From NCBI GenBank assembly GCA_034669045.1, contig JAXDOD010000096.1:1-64000 (forward strand): 64,000 nt of DNA, in the 5' to 3' direction. Both the position numbers and the translations under genes were made by a program. The notes beneath the pieces were generated by a model. The model ran no database searches. It was not told the DNA's origin and saw only the letters and a list, made by a program, of their open reading frames with translations. Source of the DNA: VAZQ01 sp034669045 (GTDB lineage Bacteria; Pseudomonadota; Alphaproteobacteria; Rhizobiales; Xanthobacteraceae). This document shows, in pieces, positions 1 to 9,134 of the stretch (the first letter of the stretch is position 1; each line of letters opens with the position of its first letter).

Positions 1-1874
<1,874 letters not shown>

Positions 1875-1902
1875 TCGCTGCGGCCGTCTCACGCCAACGA
1901 CC

Positions 1903-1929
1903 AACGGCCGGGGAAACCCGGCCGTTTTT
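1903..1929 (+). terminator. Rho-independent terminator after katG
   Basis: A 10-bp perfect stem (AACGGCCGGG with CCCGGCCGTT) closes a GAAA tetraloop and is followed by a T tract (TTTTT). It lies 28 bp after the katG stop and 10 bp before the end of the convergent fabI. The left arm begins with two A residues, so read on the minus strand the hairpin also has a short U run and could serve fabI. Confidence 0.88.
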
Positions 1930-1938
1930 GGTTGAGCA

Positions 1939-2763
1939 CTACTGCGCCGCGTCCTTGCCGGCGTCGAGGTCGGACCGCAGCGAATCCGGCTGCGGCATGG
2001 CGATGACGTTGTAGCCCGAATCGACGAAATGGATTTCGCCGGTCACGCCGCTCGACAGGTCGGACAGCAGATAAAGCCCGGCGCCGCCAAGATCGTCGAG
2101 GCTGACGCCGCGGCCGAGGGGGGAATGCCTCTGCTGGAACGCGAACATGAAGCGCGCGTCGCCGATGCCGGCTCCCGCCAGGGTGCGGATCGGGCCCGCC
2201 GAGATTGCGTTGACGCGAATGCCGGCCCCGCCGAAATCCACCGCGAGATAGCGCACGGAAGCTTCCAGCGCGGCCTTGGCGACCCCCATCACGTTGTAGT
2301 TCGGCATCGCCCGTTCGCCACCGTTATAGGTCAGCGTCACCATGGCGCCGCCGTTCGGCATCAGCGCCGCGGCGCGTTTCGCAGCCTCGGTGAACGCGTA
2401 GCAGGAGATCACCATGGTGCGGGTGAAGTTCTCGCGCGTGGAATCCGCGTAGCGGCCCTTGAGCTCGTTCTTGTCGGAGAAGGCGATGGCATGAACGAGG
2501 AAATCCAGGGTTCCCCATTGCTGCTCGATGGCTGCGAACACCGTATCGACCGAAGCGATATCCTCGACGTCGCACGGCAGCACCAGCGACGAGCCCACCG
2601 ATTCCGCCAGCGGCTTCACGCGCCGCCCGAGCGCCTCGCCTTGATAGGTGAAGGCGAGCGTCGCGCCATGCGCGGCAAGCGTCTTGGCGATCCCCCAGGC
2701 GATCGAATGGTCATTGGCGACCCCCATCACCAGCCCGCGCTTGCCTTGCATCAAACCCTGCAT
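1939..2763 (-). CDS. fabI: Enoyl-ACP reductase (NADH) FabI
   Basis: Catalyses the last reduction in each fatty-acid elongation cycle (type II FAS, cytosol). A protein of 274 residues, normal for FabI. The N-terminal Rossmann fold has the divergent FabI glycine pattern (GVANDHSIAWGIA). The catalytic Tyr-x6-Lys is Y156/K163 in PNYNVMGVAKAALE. I chose the ATG at 2763 because GGGAG lies about 5 nt upstream in the transcript; an ATG at 2790 would overlap the fabB end and add nine atypical residues. It is last in a fabA-fabB-fabI cluster, 19 bp after the fabB stop, so it is probably cotranscribed. Triclosan/diazaborine-type inhibitors target this family. Confidence 0.95.
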   Translation of the reverse strand: MQGLMQGKRGLVMGVANDHSIAWGIAKTLAAHGATLAFTYQGEALGRRVKPLAESVGSSLVLPCDVEDIASVDTVFAAIEQQWGTLDFLVHAIAFSDKNELKGRYADSTRENFTRTMVISCYAFTEAAKRAAALMPNGGAMVTLTYNGGERAMPNYNVMGVAKAALEASVRYLAVDFGGAGIRVNAISAGPIRTLAGAGIGDARFMFAFQQRHSPLGRGVSLDDLGGAGLYLLSDLSSGVTGEIHFVDSGYNVIAMPQPDSLRSDLDAGKDAAQ

Positions 2764-2782
2764 GCCACTCCCACGCGTTTCC

Positions 2783-4000
2783 TCATGCATCCAGCCGTTT
2801 GAATACGACCGAGGCGTTGGTGCCGCCGAAGCCGAACGAGTTCGACAGCACGCAGCCGAGCATCACGTCGTCGCGCCGCTCGCGCACGATCGGCATGTCG
2901 GCAAAGGCGGGATCGAGGGTCTCGATGTTGGCGCTCTCGCAGATGAAGCCGTTGTTCATCATCAGCAGCGAGTAGATCGCCTCCTGCGCGCCGGCGGCGC
3001 CCAGCGAGTGGCCGGTCAGCGACTTGGTCGCGGAGATCGGCGGGCAGTTGTCGCCGAAGACCGCGCGGATCGCCTCGATCTCCTTGAGGTCGCCGATCGG
3101 CGTCGAGGTGGCGTGCGGATTGATGTAGTCCACCGGCGCCTTGACCGATTTGAGCGCCATCCGCATGCAGCGCATCGCGCCCTCGCCCGAGGGCGCCACC
3201 ATGTCCTCGCCGTCCGAGGTCGCGCCATAGCCCGCGGCCTCGGCGTAGATCCTGGCGCCGCGCGCCTTGGCGTGTTCGAGCTCCTCGAGCACCAGCACGC
3301 CGGCGCCGCCGGCGATGACGAAACCGTCGCGGTCGGCGTCGTAGGCGCGCGAGGCCTTGTCCGGGGTCTGGTTGAATTTCGACGACATCGCGCCCATGGC
3401 GTCGAACAGCACGGACAATGTCCAATCCAGCTCTTCGCAACCGCCGGCAAAGATCACGTCCTGCTTGCCCATCTGGATGGTCTCCATCGCATTGCCGATG
3501 CAATGGTTGGAGGTCGCGCAGGCCGACGAGATCGAATAGTTGACGCCCTTGATCTTGAACCAGGTGGCGAGCGTCGCCGAGGCGGTCGAGGACATCGCCT
3601 TCGGCACCGCGAACGGCCCCACTCGTTTCGGTCCTTTGCTCCGCGTCGTGTCGGCGGCCTCGACGATGGCCCGGGTCGAAGGTCCGCCCGAGCCCATGAT
3701 CAGGCCGGTCATCTCGTTCGAGATCTCGGCCGGCGCCAGGCCGGCATCGCGGATGGCCTGGTCCATGGCGACATGGTTCCAGGCGGTGCCGCCGCCGTGG
3801 AAGCGCAGGGCGCGGCGATCGACGATTTCGGTGGGATCGAGGTTGGGCGCGCCGTGCACCTGGCAGCGGAAGCCGAGCTCGGCATATTTGACGGCGCGCA
3901 CGACGCCCGACCTGGCCTCACGCAAGCTCGCCAGAACTTCCTGGGTATTGTTCCCGATCGATGAGACGATGCCCATCCCGGTGACGACGACCCGTCTCAT
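2783..4000 (-). CDS. fabB: 3-oxoacyl-ACP synthase I FabB
   Basis: Condensing enzyme that elongates unsaturated acyl-ACP made by FabA. 405 residues starting MRRVVVTGMG at 4000. The thiolase-fold active site is complete: Cys161 (SSACATSNH), His296 (NPHATSTPIGD), Lys326 and His331 (ATKSLTGHSLGAAGA). The open frame continues upstream to 4387 but that part overlaps fabA out of frame and does not resemble FabB. It lies 47 bp after fabA and just before fabI, the usual order in rhizobia, so the three genes form an unsaturated fatty-acid operon. Confidence 0.96.
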   Translation of the reverse strand: MRRVVVTGMGIVSSIGNNTQEVLASLREARSGVVRAVKYAELGFRCQVHGAPNLDPTEIVDRRALRFHGGGTAWNHVAMDQAIRDAGLAPAEISNEMTGLIMGSGGPSTRAIVEAADTTRSKGPKRVGPFAVPKAMSSTASATLATWFKIKGVNYSISSACATSNHCIGNAMETIQMGKQDVIFAGGCEELDWTLSVLFDAMGAMSSKFNQTPDKASRAYDADRDGFVIAGGAGVLVLEELEHAKARGARIYAEAAGYGATSDGEDMVAPSGEGAMRCMRMALKSVKAPVDYINPHATSTPIGDLKEIEAIRAVFGDNCPPISATKSLTGHSLGAAGAQEAIYSLLMMNNGFICESANIETLDPAFADMPIVRERRDDVMLGCVLSNSFGFGGTNASVVFKRLDA

Positions 4001-4047
4001 GCACGCCTCGTGTCTTGCAGCCGCCCGTCCGCGCAGGCCCCGCGCCG

Positions 4048-4584
4048 TCAGGCTCCGCCCGGCTGCACCGCCTCGTCCAGGCGGAACAGGCCGACCTTGA
4101 GGTCCATGGCCCGATAGATGACCGATCCGTCGGCCTTGAGCCAGCCGTCGGCGACGCCGAGCACGAGCTTGGAGCGCATGACGCGCTTGATGTCGATGCC
4201 GTAGATGACCTCTTTGACGTTCGGCAGCACCTGGCCGGAGAACTTGATCTCGCCGATGCCGAGCGCCCGGCCTTTTCCGGGGGAACCGATCCAGCCCAGG
4301 AAGAAGCCGAGCATCTGCCAGAGCGCATCGATGCCGAGGCATCCCGGCATCACCGGATCGCCCTTGAAATGGCAGGGGAAGAACCACAAGTCCGGCTTGA
4401 GGTGGAGCACCGCGCGCACCAGGCCCTTGCCGTATTCGCCGCCCGCCTCCGCGATCTCGGAAATGCGGTCGAACATCAGCATGGGCGGCAGCGGCAACTG
4501 CGGACCTTCGTTGAACAGTTCACCGCGGCCGCAGGCCAGGAGGTCGTCGTAATCGAAGCTCGAACGCCGCGTCTCCATCCGCAT
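4048..4584 (-). CDS. fabA: 3-hydroxydecanoyl-ACP dehydratase/isomerase FabA
   Basis: Dehydrates 3-hydroxydecanoyl-ACP and isomerises trans-2 to cis-3-decenoyl-ACP, the branch point to unsaturated fatty acids. Single hot-dog domain; the active-site His is in CHFKGDPVMPG and the Asp in GIDALWQ. With the start at 4584 (preceded by AAGGGGTGG) they fall at residues 72 and 86. Starting at the ATG at 4578 would give 70 and 84, the same numbering as E. coli FabA, so that start is also plausible. First gene of the leftward fabA-fabB-fabI cluster. It shares a 180-bp divergent promoter region with irr. Confidence 0.95.
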   Translation of the reverse strand: MRMETRRSSFDYDDLLACGRGELFNEGPQLPLPPMLMFDRISEIAEAGGEYGKGLVRAVLHLKPDLWFFPCHFKGDPVMPGCLGIDALWQMLGFFLGWIGSPGKGRALGIGEIKFSGQVLPNVKEVIYGIDIKRVMRSKLVLGVADGWLKADGSVIYRAMDLKVGLFRLDEAVQPGGA

Positions 4585-4723
4585 TCCACCCCTTGCCAAG
4601 CGCGTTTGAGCCCATCCGAGCCCGTTATTCGGGAAAACCTAACATAGGCGGGCCGGCCGATAAAACCAGCTATCCCCTGCCGAAGCAGCCAGATTAGAAT
4701 AGCCGTAACGTAGTTGCGAGCCA

Positions 4724-4758
4724 GTTGCATCTTCCGGGCGATATGTTACAAATGCAAC
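4724..4758. promoter_or_regulatory. Inverted repeat in the irr/fabA divergent promoter
   Basis: GTTGCAT at 4724-4730 is mirrored by ATGCAAC at 4752-4758, 10 bp before the irr ATG. A related TTGCGAG sits at 4714-4720. The placement suits an operator controlling irr. I recall that Bradyrhizobium Fur recognises imperfect TGCATC-like hexamers in the irr promoter, and the TTGCGAG/TTGCATC pair resembles that, but I cannot check the published site here. Confidence 0.4.
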
Positions 4759-4767
4759 AATTGATCT

Positions 4768-5298
4768 ATGAGCGACTACAGTAGCTTTGGGTTCCGCATG
4801 ACACCGTCGCGCACCATGGTCTTCATGAACGTCGCCGAGGCCGCCGACCGGCTGCCCGGAGTGGCGGAGCGCACGGCCATGACGGGTTGCCCCTGGCACG
4901 ACGTCAAGGCCAAGCTGCGCGAGGTGGGACTTCGCCCGACCCGCCAGCGCATGGCGCTCGGCTGGATCCTGTTCGGCAAGGGCGACCGCCACGTCACGGC
5001 CGAGATGCTCTACGAGGAGGCCACCCAAGCCAAGGTGCCGGTGTCGCTGGCGACGGTCTACAACGCCCTGCACCAGTTCACCGACGTGGGCTTGCTGCGG
5101 CAGGTCGCGGTCGACGGCTCCAAGACCTACTTCGACACCAACAATACCCAGCACCACCACTTCTTCGTCGAGGGCGAGAACGCGCTGCTCGACATCCCGG
5201 ACACCGACGTGGTGGTCGGCAAGACGCCGATTGCGCCTGAAGGCTACGAGATCGCGCGCATCGACGTGGTGGTCCGTCTGCGCCGCAAGCGGCGCTGA
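4768..5298 (+). CDS. irr: Iron response regulator Irr (Fur superfamily)
   Basis: Fur-superfamily transcription factor that controls heme and iron genes in Rhizobiales and responds to heme status. 176 residues. The N-terminal heme regulatory motif GCPWHDV (Cys41-Pro42) is present, followed by the winged-helix segment LRPTRQRMALGW with recognition helix VSLATVYNALHQ. The His cluster QHHHFF (129-131) corresponds to the second heme/metal site of Bradyrhizobium Irr. The start is uncertain: in-frame ATGs at 4798 and 4816 would give shorter proteins nearer the usual length of about 160. Divergent from fabA. The heme motif makes a degradable, heme-sensing Irr of the B. japonicum type likely. Confidence 0.93.
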   Translation: MSDYSSFGFRMTPSRTMVFMNVAEAADRLPGVAERTAMTGCPWHDVKAKLREVGLRPTRQRMALGWILFGKGDRHVTAEMLYEEATQAKVPVSLATVYNALHQFTDVGLLRQVAVDGSKTYFDTNNTQHHHFFVEGENALLDIPDTDVVVGKTPIAPEGYEIARIDVVVRLRRKRR

Positions 5299-5314
5299 GG
5301 CGTCAGGCGCAGGC

Positions 5315-5902
5315 TCACTCCACCTTCTCGTCCGGATAGACGCCCCACAGCCGCTCCTGCGCGACCCAGCCGTCGAAGCCCGCGCCGACCACGCGGCACC
5401 ATGAGCCCGAACAGCGCTTGACGGAGCCGAGCACACCCGATTGCAGGTTGGCGATCACGTCGGAATTCGCTTCGGCCTTGGCATGGAGCGGTACCAGGCC
5501 GCCTCTTTCCTTTGCGTTCACCACTGCGGTGCGCCGGCCGGACAGCATCGAGTGGTAGACCCAACCTTCGGAACCTTCCCAATCGCGGATGCGCCGCCAG
5601 TTTTCCGACTCGGCGGTGATCTCCACCGGCAGTCCCGCGCGGGTATAGACCCAGGTGACGTCGTGGTCGCGGGTGGGGCCGCTGCGCACGTTGACGCGGT
5701 CGGGCTTGAGGCTGACGAATCGCGGAACCGGGAGCCCGCTCTTGGAACCGGCCGATTCGCCGGCGGCATGGGCGGCGAATCCCCCGATCGCGGACAACAG
5801 GATGACCGACAGAAGGATGACGGAGAGACAGAGGAGCGTGACACAGGCGGCGCGCAGATGGCGCTTGGCATGCAGCGTCGGTCGGTAGGCGGCACGTTTC
5901 AT
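5315..5902 (-). CDS. Secreted SH3-domain protein
   Basis: 195 residues from the ATG at 5902. The N-terminus is basic followed by a long hydrophobic stretch (LCLSVILLSVILLSAIGG) ending near AHA, so a signal peptide or anchor directs it to the periplasm. Two bacterial-SH3-like segments follow: the first contains VNVRSGPTRDHDVTWVY and the second VIANLQSGVLGSVKRCSGSWCRV, with a Cys pair. Bacterial SH3 domains often bind peptidoglycan peptides, so a wall-associated role is likely but not shown. The frame stays open to 6295, but the upstream part lacks homologue-like features. It converges with irr, leaving only 16 bp between stops. Confidence 0.85.
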   Translation of the reverse strand: MKRAAYRPTLHAKRHLRAACVTLLCLSVILLSVILLSAIGGFAAHAAGESAGSKSGLPVPRFVSLKPDRVNVRSGPTRDHDVTWVYTRAGLPVEITAESENWRRIRDWEGSEGWVYHSMLSGRRTAVVNAKERGGLVPLHAKAEANSDVIANLQSGVLGSVKRCSGSWCRVVGAGFDGWVAQERLWGVYPDEKVE

Positions 5903-6113
5903 GCTACGGATTTCACTCGGCGGCACCAATAGGAAACCAGCGACAAATGGCCGGAACGCGGGCGCTTTGTCTTGCCCGGACCATCTGATATTGAGGACTC
6001 TCCGCCCCCGCCGGACGGCCGAGGCAGTGTCAGCCGGCACGGTTAAAGAGGCCTGAACGGACGTCACAAAATCGGCAGGTGATGCCGTTTTGCCACGTTT
6101 CCAGGTGCGAGAG

Positions 6114-7115
6114 ATGGCCAAAGCCAAGAAGCCGCTGGTCGTGGTCACGCGCAAGCTGCCGGACAGCATCGAAACCCGCATGCGCGAACTGTTCGACGCG
6201 CGCCTCAACCTCGACGACCGGCCGATGAGCGCCGCGGAACTCGGCGATACGGTGAAGACCGCCGACGTGCTGGTGCCGACGATCACCGACCGCATTGACG
6301 CCGGCTTGCTGGCAAAGGCCGGCGATCAGTTCGGGCTGATCGCCAATTTCGGCACCGGCGTCGACAATATCGACGTCGAGGCCGCCCATGCGCGCGGCAT
6401 CACGGTGACCAATACGCCGGGCGTGCTCACCGAGGACACCGCCGACATGACCATGGCGCTGATCCTGGCGGTGCCGCGCCGTCTGGCCGAAGGCTCCGCC
6501 GTGCTCACCGACGACAAGCGCTGGACCGGCTGGTCGCCGACCTGGATGCTCGGCCACCGCATCTGGGGCAAGCGCCTGGGCATCATCGGCATGGGGCGGA
6601 TCGGCCAGGCGGTGGCGCGCCGGGCGCGCGCGTTCGGCCTGCAGATCCATTACCACAACCGCCGCCGGGTTGCGCCGCATCTCGAAGAGGAACTCGGCGC
6701 GACCTATTGGGAAAGCCTCGACCAGATGCTGGTGCGCATGGACATCATCTCGGTCAACTGCCCGCACACGCCGGCCACCTATCACCTGCTCTCGGCGCGC
6801 CGGCTCAAGCTGGTCCGCGACGAGGCCTATATCGTCAACACGGCCCGCGGCGAGGTGATCGACGAGACCGCGCTCGTGCGCTTGATCAGCGACGGCGCCA
6901 TTGCGGGTGCCGGCCTCGACGTGTTCCAGCACGCGCCGGCCGTGAACCCCAAGCTCGTGCGGCTCGCGCGCGCCGGCAAGGTGGTGCTGCTGCCGCACAT
7001 GGGGTCCGCCACGCTCGAAGGCCGCGTCGACATGGGCGAAAGGGTCATCGTCAACATCAAGATGTTCCTGGACGGCCATAAGCCGCCGGACCGTGTGCTG
7101 CCGTCGATGCTGTGA
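6114..7115 (+). CDS. D-2-hydroxyacid dehydrogenase family protein (glyoxylate/hydroxypyruvate reductase-like), catalytic Glu absent
   Basis: NAD(P)-dependent D-2-hydroxyacid dehydrogenase fold, 333 residues from the ATG at 6114 (GAGAG just upstream). The substrate loop is FGTGVDNID (80-87), the dinucleotide motif is GMGRIGQ (159-165), the catalytic Arg245 is in VNTARGEVID and the catalytic His295 is in LLPHMGSAT. The usual acid partner Glu lies 29 residues after the Arg in a DVFExEP motif. Here that stretch reads DVFQHAPAVNPKL, so the Glu position (274) is Ala (codon GCG at 6933-6935). The fold and cofactor site look intact, so it may be a low-activity or altered-specificity enzyme. Monocistronic. 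Confidence 0.88.
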   Translation: MAKAKKPLVVVTRKLPDSIETRMRELFDARLNLDDRPMSAAELGDTVKTADVLVPTITDRIDAGLLAKAGDQFGLIANFGTGVDNIDVEAAHARGITVTNTPGVLTEDTADMTMALILAVPRRLAEGSAVLTDDKRWTGWSPTWMLGHRIWGKRLGIIGMGRIGQAVARRARAFGLQIHYHNRRRVAPHLEEELGATYWESLDQMLVRMDIISVNCPHTPATYHLLSARRLKLVRDEAYIVNTARGEVIDETALVRLISDGAIAGAGLDVFQHAPAVNPKLVRLARAGKVVLLPHMGSATLEGRVDMGERVIVNIKMFLDGHKPPDRVLPSML

Positions 7116-7195
7116 GCAACGGCCCCAACAAGGTAGTTAGCTCACGCCAACCGCAACCTTGACGACGCAATCCAACATTAAGTAGTATTCATATC

Positions 7196-7594
7196 ATGTT
7201 TGCGGAAATGACCATTCTATCCCTCGTTGTGATCGCCTTCGCGATTGTTGTTTTGGTCCTCGTTCATGTATTCGGAAGTGCAATCTTTTTCGGAGGATTG
7301 TCCAACTGGTGGGAATATGTCTGGCGAATTTTCAGCAATGATCCCAAGGTGCTTCGCGATACCGTCAAAATTTCGTTCGAAAAATATCTTGAGAAAAGAA
7401 ACGAATATTGGTCGGTTTTTAGCCAGTTATATATTGCGATCGTACTCATCACTGTCATTGCGGTGCTGCTCCTGACGAAAACAATTAGTGCCGAGGCTGG
7501 GCTTCCGATCTTGTCGGCGGTCGTTGCATTCGCATTAGCTCGGACATCAGATAGACAGCGCAATGGCGAACCACGTCCGGACCGCTCGGAATAA
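7196..7594 (+). CDS. Small membrane protein of unknown function in an AT-richer patch
   Basis: 132 residues. A hydrophobic helix spans about residues 5-34 (TILSLVVIAFAIVVLVLVHV), a charged, aromatic middle follows (SNWWEYVWRIFSNDPKVL, EKYLEKRNEYW), and a second hydrophobic region spans about 75-115. The most likely topology is two to three membrane segments. Base composition is clearly lower in GC than in neighbouring genes, with AAA/AAT-rich codons, suggesting recent acquisition. No Shine-Dalgarno is obvious before the ATG at 7196. No family recognised. Confidence 0.6.
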   Translation: MFAEMTILSLVVIAFAIVVLVLVHVFGSAIFFGGLSNWWEYVWRIFSNDPKVLRDTVKISFEKYLEKRNEYWSVFSQLYIAIVLITVIAVLLLTKTISAEAGLPILSAVVAFALARTSDRQRNGEPRPDRSE

Positions 7595-7748
7595 GACGTT
7601 AGAACAGCAATAGCGGGCGCGAGCCGACGATGAACGGAAGCTCGCCGTCGATGCTGTAGGCTGCCCGCAGCCGCCGTTTCATTCATCGCGCGTCAACGCC
7701 CGCTCGGATATACTGCTGCAAACGACTTCGGCATCCCGGAGACAGACG

Positions 7749-8123
7749 ATGCACCTCCCGATCGCGGGCGCCGCCGCCGCCCTTCTCATCAGCACCGGCG
7801 TCGCGCTGGCCGCGCCCGCCGCGCCCGCCGGGCGGCTCGCCCCCAAAGACATCCAGGCGATGTTCTTCACCGGCACGCCGTTCACGGCCTCGACGCCGGC
7901 CAACGTGAAATTCAAGATGGTGTTCATGCCGGACGGCAAGATGACGCGCGAGCCGGCCGGCGCCACCGGCTCCAAGAACGAAGGCACCTGGAAGCTGTCG
8001 CAGGACGGCTTCTGCACCACCTGGAAAGGCTCCAAGCAGAACTGCTTCCGCGTGCAGGCGAGCGGCGACAACAAATGGTCGGTCATCGCCAGCACCCAGG
8101 CGGTGGCGTACTGGTCGAAGTGA
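7749..8123 (+). CDS. Small secreted protein of unknown function
   Basis: 124 residues beginning MHLPIAGAAAALLISTGVAL with an AxA-type signal-peptide cleavage site. The mature part (APKDIQAMFFTGTPFTAS, FMPDGKMTREP, GTWKLSQDGFCTTW, NCFRVQ) alternates strands with Gly-Thr-Trp motifs like small lipocalin/calycin-like or DUF995-type periplasmic proteins, and has two Cys that could form a disulfide. GGAGA lies 9 nt before the start. It stands alone, followed by a palindromic repeat. Function not assigned. Confidence 0.78.
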   Translation: MHLPIAGAAAALLISTGVALAAPAAPAGRLAPKDIQAMFFTGTPFTASTPANVKFKMVFMPDGKMTREPAGATGSKNEGTWKLSQDGFCTTWKGSKQNCFRVQASGDNKWSVIASTQAVAYWSK

Positions 8124-8129
8124 CGCCTT

Positions 8130-8186
8130 GTGTCCCGGGCGCGGCGGTGCATCGCTGCGCTTCGCGCTGCGCCGCATCCGGGACAC
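8130..8186. repeat. Extragenic palindrome (REP-like)
   Basis: GTGTCCCGG at 8130-8138 is mirrored by CCGGGACAC at 8178-8186, with GC-rich imperfect pairing between (GCGGCG and CGCCGC). It fills the gap between the convergent genes at 7749 and 8192. A half-copy (GCGCCCGGGACAC) occurs near 10635-10647, as expected of a dispersed extragenic repeat. Confidence 0.7.
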
Positions 8187-8191
8187 GGACA

Positions 8192-8992
8192 TCACGTGTG
8201 GATCGACAAATCCCGGATCGCCGGGTGCTCGCCCGATAGCGGGTTGGCCGGGTCCCAGCCGTAGCGCAGCGTTTCAAATCGCATCGAGCGGGCGTCGAGC
8301 ATCACCAGGCGCCCGACCAGGCCCTCGCCGAAGCCGACGATCTCGCGGATCACTTCAAGCGCCATCAGCGAGCCGAGCACGCCCGCCATGGCGCCCAGCA
8401 CGCCCGCCTCGGCGCAGGCCGGCACGCTGCCGGGCGGCGGCGGCTCCGGAAACAGGCACCGGTAGGTCGGGTTCGGCGTGCCGTCGGCGGCGCGCTCATG
8501 CGCCCGAAGCGTCGTGAGCGTGCCATCGAAGGTGCCCATCGCGGCGGTGACCAGGGGTTTTCCGGCGAAGTAGCAGGCGTCGGACACCAGATAGCGCGTG
8601 GTGAAATTGTCGCAGCCGTCGGCGACCAGGTCGTAGCGCCCGATCAGCTCGAGCGCGTTCCCCGCCACCAGCCGCATCGCATGCGTCTCCACCGCCACAT
8701 GCGGGTTGAGGCGGCGGATGGTGGCGGCCGCGCTCTCGACCTTGGGGGCGCCGATCTCGGGCGTGCCGTGGATCACCTGGCGCTGCAGGTTCGACAGCGA
8801 CACCTGGTCGTCGTCGACGATGCCGAGCGTGCCGATGCCGGCCGCGGCGAGATACAGAAGCACCGGCGCGCCGAGCCCACCCGCTCCCACGACCAGCACG
8901 CGGGCGCGCTTGAGCGCGGCCTGGCCGGGGCCGCCGACTTCGCGCAGGACGATGTGGCGGGCGTAGCGTTCGAGCTCTTCGGGGCTCAGCAT
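8192..8992 (-). CDS. moeB: MoeB/ThiF-type adenylyltransferase
   Basis: E1-like enzyme that adenylates the C-terminal Gly-Gly of MoaD or ThiS in molybdopterin or thiamine sulfur transfer. 266 residues. ATP site VVGAGGLGAP (35-43), acidic motif DDDQVSLSNLQRQ, then the conserved DGCDNFTTRYLVSDAC. The candidate thioester Cys is C193 in VPACAEAGVLG. E. coli MoeB binds zinc through two CxxC pairs; here TYRC has only one Cys and no C-terminal pair is present, so zinc is probably not bound. Whether it serves MoaD or ThiS cannot be decided from this context. Confidence 0.88.
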   Translation of the reverse strand: MLSPEELERYARHIVLREVGGPGQAALKRARVLVVGAGGLGAPVLLYLAAAGIGTLGIVDDDQVSLSNLQRQVIHGTPEIGAPKVESAAATIRRLNPHVAVETHAMRLVAGNALELIGRYDLVADGCDNFTTRYLVSDACYFAGKPLVTAAMGTFDGTLTTLRAHERAADGTPNPTYRCLFPEPPPPGSVPACAEAGVLGAMAGVLGSLMALEVIREIVGFGEGLVGRLVMLDARSMRFETLRYGWDPANPLSGEHPAIRDLSIHT

Positions 8993-9017
8993 GATGAGGG
9001 CTTATAGCAGCTTTTCT

Positions 9018-9062
9018 CCGTCATTCCGGGCTCGCCCGCTTCGCGCCGCGCCGCAATGACGG
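9018..9062. repeat. Extragenic palindrome
   Basis: CCGTCATT at 9018-9025 is mirrored by AATGACGG at 9055-9062, enclosing a GC-rich core (GGGCTCGCCCGC). It lies between the divergent starts of the MoeB-like gene and the peptidoglycan-binding protein, and resembles the CCGTCATTgCG repeats common in Bradyrhizobium intergenic DNA. Confidence 0.65.
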
Positions 9063-9134
9063 CGAGGAGATTTGCGCCGGCCGCAGGTTCGGCTAGGCTT
9101 GGCGCAAGGGGTCCCGCCAGGGGCAGGAGTCGTC

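Noticed and set aside
2648..3964. Long open frame antisense to fabB (438 codons)
   Set aside because: Arg/Ala/Gly-rich translation without family motifs, lying exactly opposite fabI/fabB. Such antisense frames are a by-product of high-GC codon use, and the same applies to the many other long antisense frames in the window.
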